Source of the DNA: Leisingera sp. JC1
GTDB taxonomy: Bacteria; Pseudomonadota; Alphaproteobacteria; Rhodobacterales; Rhodobacteraceae
Direction: 5' to 3'
Assembly (NCBI RefSeq): GCF_001679925.1
Contig: NZ_LYUZ01000046.1
Location: 40,108-104,107, forward strand
DNA: 64,000 bases
This document shows, one piece after another, positions 17,396 through 26,360 of this stretch. The notes under the pieces are model-generated. The model worked only from the letters and a program-made list of their open reading frames with translations. It had not been told where the DNA came from and did not search any database. Each line of letters starts with the position of its first letter. Position 1 is the stretch's first letter. Made by a program: the position numbers and the translations under genes.

Positions 17396-18144
17396 CAGGA
17401 GGTGCCCAGAACGTCCAGTACCGCATCCTCGATCATCGTCAGGCAAGCGCCGTCCGAGAACCGGTGATCCGCATCCTTCACCAGGTTCAGCCGCATATCC
17501 GGGCAGGTCGCATGATCCATCAGCCGCAGCGCAGTCTCCGTGGATACAGCCGTATCCGCCGTTCCCTGCAGACAGCGCACTTTGAAGGGCAGGAACAGCG
17601 GCGTGCGCAGAACCAGCCGCCTGCGCCCGTCCTCGATCATCCGTTTCGAGATATGATAGGGCTCCATGTAGTCGCTCGGCAGCTCCACATAACCGCGGCT
17701 CGCCAGTTCCGCTTTTTGCGCTTCGGAGAAATTGGCCCAATAGCCGTCCTCGGTGAAATCCGGCGCCGCTGCGATGGTCACCATGCCCTTGATCCGCTCC
17801 GGCATCTCCCGCGCCAGCAGCAGCGCCTGCCAGCCCCCCATTGATGATCCAACCGGCACGATCTCTCCCTCGGTCAGATGCGCTACCGCCTCCAGCGTGT
17901 CCTCGTGCCAGTCGCCGATGCAGCCCTCCTCAAAGGTGCCGGAGCTTTCACCATGACCAGAATAGTCGAACCGCAGAAACGCCTGGCCGCGCGCCTTGGC
18001 CCAGGCCTCCAGATGCACTGCTTTGGTGCCTTCCATGTCCGACTTCAGCCCGCCCAGGAACACCACGCACGGCCCCTGCCCCTCGCTCTTGTGATAGGCA
18101 ATCCGGCGGCCCTGGGCGGTCTCGAGGTACGATGCGGCTGGCAT
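17395..18144 (-). CDS. Alpha/beta hydrolase, ABHD10-like
   Basis: 249 aa from ATG 18144, with an AGGAGAG ribosome site; MPAASYLETAQGRRIAYHKSEG is the typical start. The GHGESSG stretch, nucleophile VGSSMGGWQALL and DADHRFSDG His agree with ABHD10-type thioesterases/esterases. It is the first gene of a three-gene set with ATGA overlaps to 16406-17395 and then 15981-16409. Divergent from the DUF4105 gene. Confidence 0.88.
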   Translation of the reverse strand: MPAASYLETAQGRRIAYHKSEGQGPCVVFLGGLKSDMEGTKAVHLEAWAKARGQAFLRFDYSGHGESSGTFEEGCIGDWHEDTLEAVAHLTEGEIVPVGSSMGGWQALLLAREMPERIKGMVTIAAAPDFTEDGYWANFSEAQKAELASRGYVELPSDYMEPYHISKRMIEDGRRRLVLRTPLFLPFKVRCLQGTADTAVSTETALRLMDHATCPDMRLNLVKDADHRFSDGACLTMIEDAVLDVLGTS

Positions 18145-18277
18145 GTCTTTGCTCTCCTGTGCTTTTCCCAAGATGTGGCACGGCTCCGCCCGCCCCGCAA
18201 GCAGGTGCACAGCCTGCTTGCAACTCCCCCTCCGCCTTCCTTATGGTCCGCCAGAATTTTTTAGGGACCGTGCGGGC

Positions 18278-19282
18278 ATGTTCAGACTCATCAAGGGCAT
18301 TTTCACTAGCGCCGCCATCATTGCGGTGGCCCTGGCGACAGTTTGGGCGGTGATGGCCCTGTGGTACCGGCTGCCGTTTGAAACGCTGGGGCGCGGGGCA
18401 CTGGCGGGCGGCTTTGCCCTCCTGGGTTTTGTTGTGATCGCCGGGCTGTTCCGCCGCCGCGCCCTGCGCGCTCTGAGCACTTTCGCGCTGGCGCTGGCCG
18501 CAGTGATCCTGTGGTGGTCGACACTCACTCCGCCCGCGGACCGCAACTGGTCGCCCGATGTGGCCCGCCAGGTGACCGGCACGGTCGCAGGCGATATCCT
18601 CACCCTTGAAAACGTGCGCAACTTTGCATGGAATACCCCGGAAGACTTCACTGAGGCCTGGGAAACCCGCAGCTACGACCTGACCAAGCTGCAATCCACC
18701 GACCTTTTCATGTCTTATTGGGCCGGCCCGCAGATGGCGCATATGATCGTCAGCTTCGGCTTTGAAGGCGGCGAGCAAATTGCCTGGTCTGTCGAAGTGC
18801 GGCGCCAGATCGGCGGCGGCTTCTCCCCCATTGCCGACCTGTTCAAGTCCAACACGCTGGTTCTGATCGCCGCGGATGAGCGCGATTTGGTCGGCACCCG
18901 CACCAATGCCCGCGGTGAGGATGTGCAGCTATTCCGCATCGGCGTCAGCCCCGACACCGGCCGGGAACTGCTGATGAAATACGTCGAGACCGCCAACAGC
19001 CTGGCGGCACAGCCCCAGTGGTACAATTCACTGACCACCAACTGCACCACCGTTGTGATGACCTTGATCCGCAGTTTTGCGGATGACGTGCCGCTGGACT
19101 GGCGGGTGCTGGCGAACGGCTACTTGCCGGAATTTGCTTGGGAACAAGGCGTTCTGGACCAGAGCCGCAGCGTCGAAGACCTGCGCGCACTTGGCAGCAT
19201 CACCCCGATCGCACAGGCGCACGGGGTCGATCCCGGCTATTCCGCAATGATCCGCGAAGGTGTGCCGTCGCCTGGCCAATAA
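18278..19282 (+). CDS. DUF4105 (Lnb N-terminal periplasmic domain-like) membrane protein
   Basis: 334 aa from ATG 18278; the frame is open upstream to 18143 but that stretch overlaps the divergent gene. There are three N-terminal hydrophobic segments (residues about 8-25, 40-58 and 66-82), then a soluble domain with the family's YNSLTTNCTTVV Cys motif. Related domains are Cys-peptidase-like and periplasmic. Role unknown. Confidence 0.82.
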   Translation: MFRLIKGIFTSAAIIAVALATVWAVMALWYRLPFETLGRGALAGGFALLGFVVIAGLFRRRALRALSTFALALAAVILWWSTLTPPADRNWSPDVARQVTGTVAGDILTLENVRNFAWNTPEDFTEAWETRSYDLTKLQSTDLFMSYWAGPQMAHMIVSFGFEGGEQIAWSVEVRRQIGGGFSPIADLFKSNTLVLIAADERDLVGTRTNARGEDVQLFRIGVSPDTGRELLMKYVETANSLAAQPQWYNSLTTNCTTVVMTLIRSFADDVPLDWRVLANGYLPEFAWEQGVLDQSRSVEDLRALGSITPIAQAHGVDPGYSAMIREGVPSPGQ

Positions 19283-19324
19283 TCCGGGATCTTCATCAAA
19301 CTGGCTGAATAGATCCCAAGGCGC

Positions 19325-19344
19325 GCGAGGGGCTGACCCCTCGC
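19325..19344. terminator. Hairpin after the DUF4105 gene
   Basis: GCGAGGGG (19325-19332) and CCCCTCGC (19337-19344) with a CTGA loop. There is no T-run, so termination may be weak. It lies between two convergent genes. Confidence 0.5.
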
Positions 19345-19360
19345 ATCCCGGGCGGCTGCG

Positions 19361-19609
19361 TCAGGACAGGCCGGCAGCCGGTGTCCCGCTCACCTTCTGC
19401 ATCTGCAAGCGGCCCAGCAGGTTCTGGATCCGGCTCAGGACCTCCCCGGTCTGCATCGCCTTCTCCACGTTCGCCCCGCCTTCAATCTGCGCGCCATGCT
19501 CATAAGACAGATGGCGGTGCGACAGGATCTTTTGCGACTGGCACAGTGCGGTTTCAATCAGATCCACATCTTCAACCGTCAGGTCAAAGCTCGGGTTCGG
19601 GCGGGTCAT
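19361..19609 (-). CDS. Conserved hypothetical small protein
   Basis: 82 aa, soluble and helical: [23 protein letters not shown]... with a C-terminal helix ([17 protein letters not shown]). It appears to be an authentic small gene on codon pattern and position. No recognised domain; divergent from thrS with about 280 bp between starts. Confidence 0.6.
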   Translation of the reverse strand: MTRPNPSFDLTVEDVDLIETALCQSQKILSHRHLSYEHGAQIEGGANVEKAMQTGEVLSRIQNLLGRLQMQKVSGTPAAGLS

Positions 19610-19888
19610 CGGAACACTCCTGGTATGTCCTTGGGTCTCAGATTTCGGTCACCCTGCCCCGTATTCTCATCAATGGCAATAATTTTTTTGTTATTTTTCA
19701 AATGCTTACCAGTATACACATATGTGCAATCGCATGCACAGGCACACAAAGGGATTTTCCGGCGCAATTACAATCACATGCAAAGCCGCCTTGACTTGCC
19801 TCTGTATTGGCAGCAAAACGCGCAGACCAAACATATACCCGCAACCGGGCGTTCTGTGGGCGCCAAACCGACGAGGAGCAGCCAGACA

Positions 19889-21835
19889 ATGGCCCAAATC
19901 TCTCTCACTTTCCCCGATGGCAATGCACGATCCTACGACGCAGGCATTACTCCTGCGCAGGTGGCTGCCGGCATCTCGACCTCGCTGGCCAAGAAGGCCA
20001 TCTCCGCCACCGTCAACGATCAGCACTGGGACCTGCAGTGGCCGATTGACAGCGACGCCACCATCGCCATCCACACCATGAAGGATGAGGTCCAGGCCAA
20101 CGAGCTGATCCGCCACGACCTGGCGCACGTCATGGCGCGTGCGGTGCAGGAAATCTGGCCCGACACCAAGGTCACCATCGGCCCGGTCATTGAAAACGGC
20201 TGGTACTACGACTTCGACCGCGCCGAACCCTTCACCCCCGAAGACCTCGGTGCCATCGAGAAAAAGATGCAGGAAATCATCAACAAGCGTGATGAGGTCC
20301 GCACCGAGGTGTGGGAACGCGACCGCGCGATCCAGCATTACACCGACAACAACGAGCCCTATAAGGTCGAGCTGATCGAGAGCATCCCGGGCGATGAACC
20401 GCTGCGGATGTACTGGCACGGCGACTGGCAGGACCTCTGCCGCGGCCCGCACCTGCAGCACACCGGCCAGCTTCCGGGTGATGCCTTCAAACTGATGTCG
20501 ATTGCCGGTGCCTACTGGCGCGGCGACAGCTCCCGCGCCATGCTGCAGCGGATCTACGGCGTTGCCTTCACCGGCAAGGAGAAGCTGAAAGCGCACCTCC
20601 ACATGCTGGAAGAGGCCGCCAAACGCGACCACCGCAAGCTGGGCCGCGAGATGGACCTGTTCCACATGCAGGAAGAGGCGCCGGGCCAGATCTTCTGGCA
20701 CCCGAACGGCTGGACCGTCTACACCCAGCTGCAGGACTACATGCGCCGCCAGCAGCGCAAGGGCGGTTATGTCGAGGTGAACACCCCTCAGGTCGTGGAC
20801 CGCAAACTGTGGGAGGCCTCAGGCCACTGGGACAAATACCAGGAGAACATGTTCATCGTCGAAGTGGACGAAGAGCACGCCCGCGAAAAGGCTGTGAACG
20901 CGCTCAAGCCGATGAACTGCCCCTGCCACGTGCAGATCTTCAACCAGGGCCTCAAATCCTACCGCGACCTGCCGCTGCGCATGGCCGAATTCGGCTCCTG
21001 CAACCGGTATGAGCCCTCGGGCGCACTGCACGGCATCATGCGGGTGCGCGGCTTTACCCAGGACGACGGCCACATCTTCTGCGCCGAGGATCAGATCGAA
21101 TCCGAAACCGCGGAATTCATCGACTTCCTTTCCAAGATCTACAAAGATCTGGGTTTTGAGAAGTTCTCGGTCAAATTCTCCGACCGCCCGGACACCCGCG
21201 CCGGTTCCGATGAGGTCTGGGACAAGGCAGAGGCCGCGCTTCTGTCCGCCACCCGCGCCGCCGGGATCGAACCGGAATTGAACCCTGGCGAAGGTGCCTT
21301 TTACGGGCCGAAACTGGAGTTCGTCCTGACCGACGCCATCGGCCGCGACTGGCAGTGCGGCACCCACCAGGTGGACTTCGTGCTGCCTGAACGCCTGGAT
21401 GCCACCTATATCGGCGCCGACGGTGCCAAGCACCGCCCGGTCATGCTGCACCGCGCCACCCTCGGCTCCTTTGAGCGTTTCATCGGCATCCTGATCGAGG
21501 AACACGCAGGCAAGCTGCCGTTCTGGCTGGCGCCGCGCCAGGTGGTGGTCGCCTCGATCACCTCCGACGCAGATGACTATGTGCAGGAGGTTGTCGCCGA
21601 GCTGAAGAAAGCCGGCGTGCGGGCCGAGGCCGATATCCGCAACGAGAAGATCAACTACAAGGTCCGCGAGCATTCGGTGGGCAAGGTTCCGGTCATTCTC
21701 GCCGTCGGCCACCGCGAGGTGGAGGAGCGCACCGTCTCCGTCCGCCGTCTTGGCGAAAAACAGACCAAAGTGGAAAGCCTCGAAAATGTTACAAAGGCAC
21801 TGGCGGTGGAAGCCACCCCGCCGGACCTGCTGTAA
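19889..21835 (+). CDS. thrS: Threonine--tRNA ligase
   Basis: 648 aa from ATG 19889 ([12 protein letters not shown]), behind GAGGAG. Domain order: TGS (about 1-60), editing/SAD domain ([17 protein letters not shown]), class II catalytic core, C-terminal anticodon-binding domain ([19 protein letters not shown]). Cys344 in KPMNCPCH is the expected zinc ligand. Complete and normal in length. The A+T-rich leader (about 19670-19800) carries no recognisable T-box. Confidence 0.98.
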   Translation: MAQISLTFPDGNARSYDAGITPAQVAAGISTSLAKKAISATVNDQHWDLQWPIDSDATIAIHTMKDEVQANELIRHDLAHVMARAVQEIWPDTKVTIGPVIENGWYYDFDRAEPFTPEDLGAIEKKMQEIINKRDEVRTEVWERDRAIQHYTDNNEPYKVELIESIPGDEPLRMYWHGDWQDLCRGPHLQHTGQLPGDAFKLMSIAGAYWRGDSSRAMLQRIYGVAFTGKEKLKAHLHMLEEAAKRDHRKLGREMDLFHMQEEAPGQIFWHPNGWTVYTQLQDYMRRQQRKGGYVEVNTPQVVDRKLWEASGHWDKYQENMFIVEVDEEHAREKAVNALKPMNCPCHVQIFNQGLKSYRDLPLRMAEFGSCNRYEPSGALHGIMRVRGFTQDDGHIFCAEDQIESETAEFIDFLSKIYKDLGFEKFSVKFSDRPDTRAGSDEVWDKAEAALLSATRAAGIEPELNPGEGAFYGPKLEFVLTDAIGRDWQCGTHQVDFVLPERLDATYIGADGAKHRPVMLHRATLGSFERFIGILIEEHAGKLPFWLAPRQVVVASITSDADDYVQEVVAELKKAGVRAEADIRNEKINYKVREHSVGKVPVILAVGHREVEERTVSVRRLGEKQTKVESLENVTKALAVEATPPDLL

Positions 21836-21860
21836 CATTCCGCCCCGAAAACAGCATCAG

Positions 21861-21888
21861 CGGCCCCCACACGGGGGCCGTTTTGTTT
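21861..21888 (+). terminator. Intrinsic terminator after thrS
   Basis: Perfect stem CGGCCCCC (21861-21868) with GGGGGCCG (21873-21880), ACAC loop, then TTTTGTTT. It separates thrS from the buf operon. Confidence 0.9.
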
Positions 21889-21935
21889 CAAGCCCGGGTA
21901 AAATTCCGCGATTTCAGCCCTTTGCTCTGCAATCC

Positions 21936-21967
21936 TGTCTCACATACGCTGACGCAGACGTGAGACA
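21936..21967. promoter_or_regulatory. Inverted repeat upstream of the bufferin operon
   Basis: TGTCTCAC (21936-21943) is the exact reverse complement of GTGAGACA (21960-21967), arms 24 bp centre to centre. It lies about 90 bp upstream of the precursor gene start, where a promoter or operator for the buf operon would be expected. No regulator can be named; related operons are controlled by ECF sigma factors or by copper. Confidence 0.4.
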
Positions 21968-22056
21968 CAGCCTCGTGACTTAAATTCCTGAAAACCTCGG
22001 GTTAGTGTTTTCCTGTCAACACGACACCGCATGTTAAACCGAAAGGAATTCACGAG

Positions 22057-22362
22057 ATGTCGACCACCGCAAAATCCCTGGCCGTTGCCAGCGCCGTTGC
22101 CGCCGCTCTGACCGCAGCTTCGACCATCCCCGCTGCTGCTGCCACCAAGGAAAAATGCTACGGCGTTTCGCTGGCAGGCCAGAACGACTGCGCTGCCGGC
22201 CCCGGCACCACCTGCGCAGGCACCTCGACCACCGATTACCAGGGCAACGCCTGGACCCTGGTGGATGCCGGCACCTGCGAAGGCATGGAACTGCCGGCGA
22301 TGGCAGACGGCACTGAGCGCAAGGGCTCGCTGGAGCCGCTGGAGCGCGACCTGCCGGCATAA
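22057..22362 (+). CDS. bufA1: DUF2282 bufferin-type RiPP precursor (BufA1)
   Basis: 101 aa. The N-terminus is a Sec-type signal peptide (hydrophobic Ala-rich segment up to the AAAA near residue 29). The mature core has four Cys at 34, 45, 53 and 74 in the family pattern [35 protein letters not shown] and AGTCEGMEL. Bufferins are copper-binding peptides in which an MNIO enzyme modifies Cys residues (thiooxazole formation in the Caulobacter example). A good AAAGGAA ribosome site precedes ATG 22057. The modifying enzyme gene follows by 69 bp. Modification of this peptide is inferred, not seen. Confidence 0.93.
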   Translation: MSTTAKSLAVASAVAAALTAASTIPAAAATKEKCYGVSLAGQNDCAAGPGTTCAGTSTTDYQGNAWTLVDAGTCEGMELPAMADGTERKGSLEPLERDLPA

Positions 22363-22431
22363 GATCGGCCTGATTTCCGGGGCGGGAGTGAAAGTTCCCG
22401 CCCCTTTTGCACCCGGACCACAGGACCCGCC

Positions 22432-23286
22432 ATGCTCGACTCCGCTGCACATAACAGGCTGCCCGCCGCCCCCGGCGTCGGATATAAGCCGCAGCATTTC
22501 GCCCAGATCACAACCGATCCGGGCAGCGTCAAATGGCTGGAAATCCACGCCGAGAACTACATGGGCGACGGCGGCCGCCCGATTGCCCAGCTGCGCCACC
22601 TGTCCGAGCGCTTTGCCATGTCGGTGCACGGCGTCGGCCTGTCGATCGGCGGCGAGGGCCCGCTGGATGCAGACCACCTCACCCGCCTCAAGCATCTGGT
22701 TGGCTGGCTGAACCCTGCCAGCTTCTCCGAGCACCTGGCTTGGTCCACCCACGACAGCCATTTCTACAACGACCTGCTGCCGCTGCCCTACACGGACACC
22801 AGCCTGCAGCGGATCTGCGATCACATCGACGAACTGCAAGACACCATCGGCCGCCGGATGCTGCTGGAAAACCCCTCCAGCTACCTCGCCTTTGCCGAGA
22901 GCACCTGGTCCGAGCCGGAGTTCCTGGCCGAAATCTCCCGCCGCACCGGCTGCGGGCTGCTTCTGGACGTGAACAACGTCTTTGTCTCTGCCACCAACCT
23001 CGACTTCTCGCCCCAGGGCTATATCGACGCCTTTCCGCTGGACGAGGTCGGCGAAGTACACCTTGGCGGCCATGACGAGGATGAGGACGACCACGGCCAT
23101 CCGCTGCTGATTGACAGCCACGGGCGCGAAGTGGTGGACCCGGTCTGGGCGCTGCTGGACTATACGCTTGCAAAATCCGGCCCCAAGCCGGTGCTGATTG
23201 AATGGGACAACGACGTGCCGGACTGGCCGGTGCTTGAAGCCGAGGCCGCCCGCGCCGCAACCGCGCTGGAGCGCGTCCCGGCATGA
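22432..23286 (+). CDS. bufB1: MNIO (DUF692) bufferin-modifying enzyme (BufB)
   Basis: 284 aa, a TIM-barrel multinuclear non-heme iron oxidase. Candidate metal ligands are visible: H66 (SVHGVGLSIGG), H101 (SEHLAW), E146 (LLENPSS), D179 (LLLDVNNV), H210/H214 (VHLGGH) and E257 (VLIEWDND). It is related to MbnB and TglH, which modify Cys in peptides with oxygen. Here it should act on the adjacent DUF2282 precursor in the cytoplasm before export. The stop overlaps the start of the DUF2063 gene (ATGA at 23283-23286). Confidence 0.96.
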   Translation: MLDSAAHNRLPAAPGVGYKPQHFAQITTDPGSVKWLEIHAENYMGDGGRPIAQLRHLSERFAMSVHGVGLSIGGEGPLDADHLTRLKHLVGWLNPASFSEHLAWSTHDSHFYNDLLPLPYTDTSLQRICDHIDELQDTIGRRMLLENPSSYLAFAESTWSEPEFLAEISRRTGCGLLLDVNNVFVSATNLDFSPQGYIDAFPLDEVGEVHLGGHDEDEDDHGHPLLIDSHGREVVDPVWALLDYTLAKSGPKPVLIEWDNDVPDWPVLEAEAARAATALERVPA

Positions 23287-24038
23287 GCGTCTCCCAGACA
23301 GAATTCACCCGCGCCATGATGGATGCGGGGCAGCCGGTGCCGGACGGGCTGATCGACCATCACGCCAAGCCCGCCGGGCGCCGCTTCAGCGTCTACCGCA
23401 ACAATGTGGCCGTCTCCCTGACAGAGGCCATGCACAGCGCCTTTCCGGTGACAGCCAAGCTTCTGGGAAAGCAGAACATGGACGGGCTGGCAGGCATCTA
23501 TCTGCGCCAGCATCCGCCGTCGTCACCCCTGATGATGTTCTACGGCGAACACTTCCCCGCCTTCCTGGAAGGCATGGAACAGCTCAAGCATCTGGGCTAC
23601 CTCGGGGATGTGGCCCGGCTGGAGCTGGCCCTGCGCCGCGCTTACCACGCCGCCGATGCCGCGCCCATTGCGCCTGAGCCGCTTGGCGCCCTGACGCCGG
23701 ATCAGCTGATGAACACCCGCCTGACGCTGGCGCCCGCCGTGCAGGTTATCTGTTCGCCTTGGCCCATTCACGCCATCTGGCGCTACAACACCGAAGACGG
23801 CGCGCCCAAGCCAGAGCCGAAGGCCCAGGACGTTCTGGTCACCCGCCCCGAATTCGACTCCATTCCCCAGGTTCTGCCGTCTGGCGGGGCCATCTGGATC
23901 CGCGCCCTGATGGAGGGCGCCACCATCGGCGAGGCGCTGGAACAGGCCGCCGCCGCAGACGAAACTTTCGACCTGGGTGCTACGCTGGCCCTGCTGTTGC
24001 AGGGCGGCGCGATCACCGGCTTGGACAGCAAAGGGTAA
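23283..24038 (+). CDS. bufC1: DUF2063 partner protein (BufC)
   Basis: 251 aa. The family N-terminus QTEFTRAMMDAG and the YRNNVAVSLTEAMHSAFPVT motif are clear; such proteins are often labelled putative DNA-binding. In MNIO clusters this protein is the partner that delivers or recognises the precursor for the oxidase (the MbnC role). It is translationally coupled to the MNIO gene by a 4-bp overlap. Confidence 0.94.
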   Translation: MSVSQTEFTRAMMDAGQPVPDGLIDHHAKPAGRRFSVYRNNVAVSLTEAMHSAFPVTAKLLGKQNMDGLAGIYLRQHPPSSPLMMFYGEHFPAFLEGMEQLKHLGYLGDVARLELALRRAYHAADAAPIAPEPLGALTPDQLMNTRLTLAPAVQVICSPWPIHAIWRYNTEDGAPKPEPKAQDVLVTRPEFDSIPQVLPSGGAIWIRALMEGATIGEALEQAAAADETFDLGATLALLLQGGAITGLDSKG

Positions 24039-24042
24039 TTCC

Positions 24043-24606
24043 ATGCACGCACTTGTCTCCATTCACGACGCCGTCTTCCGCCATGTGGAACGGGGCGGCA
24101 ACTGGCTGCTGCCTCTGGCCGCGCGCTTTGTCTTTGCCTCCACCCTGCTGCTCTACTTCTGGAACTCCGGCCTGACCAAGCTGGGCGACGGCATCCTCGG
24201 CCTGTTCAGCCCCTCGATCGGTGCCTACAGCCAGATCTTCCCGAAACAGCTGGAAGCGGCTGGCTACGACGTCTCCCAGTTCGGGCTGTTCCAGAAACTG
24301 GTGGTGCTGGCCGGCACCTATGCCGAGTTCATCCTGCCGCTGCTGATCGTGATCGGCCTGTTCACCCGTCTCGCCTCTTTGGGCATGATCGGCTTTGTCA
24401 TTGTGCAATCGCTGACCGACATCTACGGCCATGGCGCAACCGACGGCAAAACCCTTGGCGCCCTGTTTGACCGCTTCCCCGACGCGGTGATCCTGGACCA
24501 GCGTCTGTTCTGGGTCTTTCTGCTGGCGGTTCTGGTAGTCAAGGGCGCCGGCGCCTTGTCTGTTGACGCCCTGCTGCGCAACCGGATGGAACCGGCCATC
24601 GCCTGA
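24043..24606 (+). CDS. DoxX family membrane protein of the bufferin operon
   Basis: 187 aa from ATG 24043, 4 bp after the bufC stop. Four hydrophobic segments of the DoxX fold are visible (LPLAARFVFASTLLLYFW, LVVLAGTYAEFILPLLIVIG, LGMIGFVIVQSL, FWVFLLAVLVVKG). DoxX proteins regularly close DUF2282/DUF692/DUF2063 operons (sometimes called BufD); their role, perhaps redox or export related at the inner membrane, is not established. Confidence 0.92.
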   Translation: MHALVSIHDAVFRHVERGGNWLLPLAARFVFASTLLLYFWNSGLTKLGDGILGLFSPSIGAYSQIFPKQLEAAGYDVSQFGLFQKLVVLAGTYAEFILPLLIVIGLFTRLASLGMIGFVIVQSLTDIYGHGATDGKTLGALFDRFPDAVILDQRLFWVFLLAVLVVKGAGALSVDALLRNRMEPAIA

Positions 24607-24626
24607 CACGGCCACTTGGCAAAAGC

Positions 24627-24661
24627 AAAAGGCGCCCTGCCCCCGGCAGCGGCGCCTTTTT
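24627..24661. terminator. Strong bidirectional terminator after the bufferin operon
   Basis: AAAAGGCGCC (24627-24636) is the exact complement of GGCGCCTTTT (24651-24660), with a GC-rich 14-base loop and T-run. It serves the buf operon and the convergent gene at 24681. Confidence 0.9.
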
Positions 24662-24680
24662 CATGCGGTTCCGCAATGGA

Positions 24681-25049
24681 TCAGAAATGCGCCTTGGGCT
24701 CATCCGGCTTGCCCGCCGCAAGCGCCATCAAGCCGCCCACCGCAGCAAAGCTGAGCGGAAAGATGGTAAAGACGTTGAGGCCAAAGCCTGCATACATCCC
24801 CGCCGCCGATCCCAGCAGCAGGATACCGCCCCACAAGGCCCGCGCCCGTGCCATCGCCCCGCCGGCAATCGCCAGCAGCGGCGACAGCACCGCCAGCATC
24901 CGCAGCTTCTCAACGTTCTCGACCTGTTCGGCCAGCCCCTCGACCTCGCCGAAATGCTCCACCGCGGCGGTGTAGCCATAGCCGAAGAACCCGACCACCA
25001 TGCCGAAAACCCCGGCGATGATCCCCAGTACAAGGGCTGCATTACGCAT
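24681..25049 (-). CDS. Hypothetical four-helix membrane protein
   Basis: 122 aa from ATG 25049 behind GGGAGAG (a TTG one codon earlier is possible). Four hydrophobic segments: NAALVLGIIAGVFGMVVGFF, MLAVLSPLLAIAGG, LWGGILLLGSAAGMYAGFG and FTIFPLSFAAVGGLMALAAG. It resembles DUF4064-like small membrane proteins. Role unknown; 43 bp upstream is the end of the ArsC-like gene on the same strand, so they may be co-transcribed. Confidence 0.7.
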   Translation of the reverse strand: MRNAALVLGIIAGVFGMVVGFFGYGYTAAVEHFGEVEGLAEQVENVEKLRMLAVLSPLLAIAGGAMARARALWGGILLLGSAAGMYAGFGLNVFTIFPLSFAAVGGLMALAAGKPDEPKAHF

Positions 25050-25091
25050 CAATTCTCTCCCGAAATCTGCGGAAATGACATATGCGCCGCC

Positions 25092-25409
25092 TCAAGCCGC
25101 GCCAAGAGCCGCCTTGGTGTTCTGATCCCAACCCAGGAATAATTCCCCGTCACGCTCGATCAGCGGCCGCTTCATCAAAGCCGGGTGCGCCCGCAGCAGG
25201 TCCAGCGGCTCGCCGGCGCGCTCTTCCTCGCTCAAGCCCCTCCAAGTGGTTGACCGCGTGTTCACTAGCTTTTCGCCGAATTGCGCATGGGCGGTCTCCA
25301 GCAAACCCTCCGGCATGCCATCCGCGCGGATATCGACCAATACCGAATCCGGAAGCGCTTTCAACGCCTTGCGGCAGGTATCGCAGTTCTTGAGCCCGTA
25401 GATTTTCAT
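25092..25409 (-). CDS. ArsC/Spx family thioredoxin-fold protein
   Basis: 105 aa. N-terminal CDTCRKAL places a CxxC motif at residues 9-12 of a thioredoxin-like fold, and RPLIERDGELFLG is the usual ArsC-family C-terminal element. Closest in style to YffB-type proteins; true arsenate reductase activity is not implied, and no arsenic genes are nearby. Confidence 0.88.
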   Translation of the reverse strand: MKIYGLKNCDTCRKALKALPDSVLVDIRADGMPEGLLETAHAQFGEKLVNTRSTTWRGLSEEERAGEPLDLLRAHPALMKRPLIERDGELFLGWDQNTKAALGAA

Positions 25410-25520
25410 GATGCCTTCATGCTCCCGATCCGGGATTCACACAATTTATGGTAGAATTCACCGGTTTCTCTTGATTTTCGTTCAGCCCGTGTAAAACTCT
25501 AGGTTGTTCGGCTTAACCAT

Positions 25521-25568
25521 GTTCCCCGCAATCAGGGAACGGGCCGGATACCCCGGGGCATCCCGGGG
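25521..25568 (+). promoter_or_regulatory. Structured 5' leader of the cold-shock gene
   Basis: Two hairpins lie upstream of the gene at 25599: GTTCCC (25521-25526) with GGGAAC (25535-25540), and CCCCGGG (25551-25557) with CCCGGGG (25562-25568). The gap to the divergent ArsC-like gene is 189 bp. Long structured leaders are common for csp mRNAs and can act in temperature control; here that is inference. Confidence 0.45.
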
Positions 25569-25598
25569 CGACGTGCAAAGTAGAAGGAGACACGGGAA

Positions 25599-25805
25599 AT
25601 GCCAAGCGGCACCGTGAAGTGGTTCAACACCACCAAAGGGTACGGGTTTATTGAACCCGATGAAGGCGGCAAGGATGTGTTTGTGCACATTTCAGCGGTG
25701 GAGCGGTCGGGCATGACCGGTCTCGCCGACAATATGAAAGTCGGCTATCAGCTGACCGAGGGCCGGGACGGCCGGCAAATGGCGGCCGACATCAAGGCGA
25801 TGTAA
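25599..25805 (+). CDS. Cold-shock domain protein
   Basis: 68 aa, one cold-shock domain. RNA-binding motifs RNP1 (KGYGFIEP) and RNP2 (VFVHIS) are present. It begins MPSGTVKWFN and has a strong AAGGAGA site. It acts as a nucleic-acid chaperone; whether it is cold-induced cannot be read from the sequence. A strong hairpin follows it. Confidence 0.97.
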   Translation: MPSGTVKWFNTTKGYGFIEPDEGGKDVFVHISAVERSGMTGLADNMKVGYQLTEGRDGRQMAADIKAM

Positions 25806-25812
25806 GGTCTCA

Positions 25813-25850
25813 TGCCTGCGCTGCGCCCGGACTTTGGCCGGGCGCAGGCA
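25813..25850 (+). terminator. Hairpin after the cold-shock gene
   Basis: TGCGCCCGG (25822-25830) with CCGGGCGCA (25838-25846) and an outer GCCTG/CAGGC extension. No clear T-run; it lies between convergent csp and folA. Confidence 0.6.
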
Positions 25851-25862
25851 CTGAGGGCGGTC

Positions 25863-26342
25863 TCAGCCCCGCCGCAGATATTCCACCATCACACAGGCCG
25901 GATCGCTGCTACGCAGCACCGTTTCCCCTGCCTTGGTCCAGTCGTCTGCCTGAAACTCCGGAAAAAAGGCGTCCGCCTCTTCAATGGTCAGGTCAACTTC
26001 GGTGACCAGCAGCCGGTCCGCCATCCCCAGCATTCCGCGATAGATCCCCTCGCCGCCGATGCCATAGACGCGCCGGTAGCCTTGGGCATAGGCTTCCTGC
26101 ACCGCGGCCTCGATTGAGGGCAGCACGATCTCTGCCGCCTGCGGGTTGGAGGACACCACCAGATTTAGCCGGTTCTTCAACGGCTTCACCGGCAGGCTGT
26201 CCCAGGTGTTGCGGCCCATGATGATGGCACCGCCCAAAGTCTCGCGCTGAAACGCCTTCATGTCCTCAGGTGCTCGCCACGGAATATCGTTATCCTTGCC
26301 GATGGCACCGTTGCGCGCCCGCGCAGCGATCAGGGTAATCAT
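25863..26342 (-). CDS. folA: Dihydrofolate reductase
   Basis: 159 aa, full length. MITLIAARARNGAIGKDNDIPW, the PEDMKAFQRET helix, GRNTWDSLP and YGIGGEGIY are diagnostic. It reduces dihydrofolate to tetrahydrofolate with NADPH. It follows thyA on the same strand by 18 bp, the usual thyA-folA pairing in which FolA regenerates the folate oxidised by ThyA. Confidence 0.97.
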   Translation of the reverse strand: MITLIAARARNGAIGKDNDIPWRAPEDMKAFQRETLGGAIIMGRNTWDSLPVKPLKNRLNLVVSSNPQAAEIVLPSIEAAVQEAYAQGYRRVYGIGGEGIYRGMLGMADRLLVTEVDLTIEEADAFFPEFQADDWTKAGETVLRSSDPACVMVEYLRRG

Positions 26343-26360
26343 GCCTGTTGTCCTTGTTCC

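Noticed and set aside
19670..19888. T-box-type leader before thrS
   Set aside because: No T-box sequence or specifier loop; T-boxes are not expected in this group.
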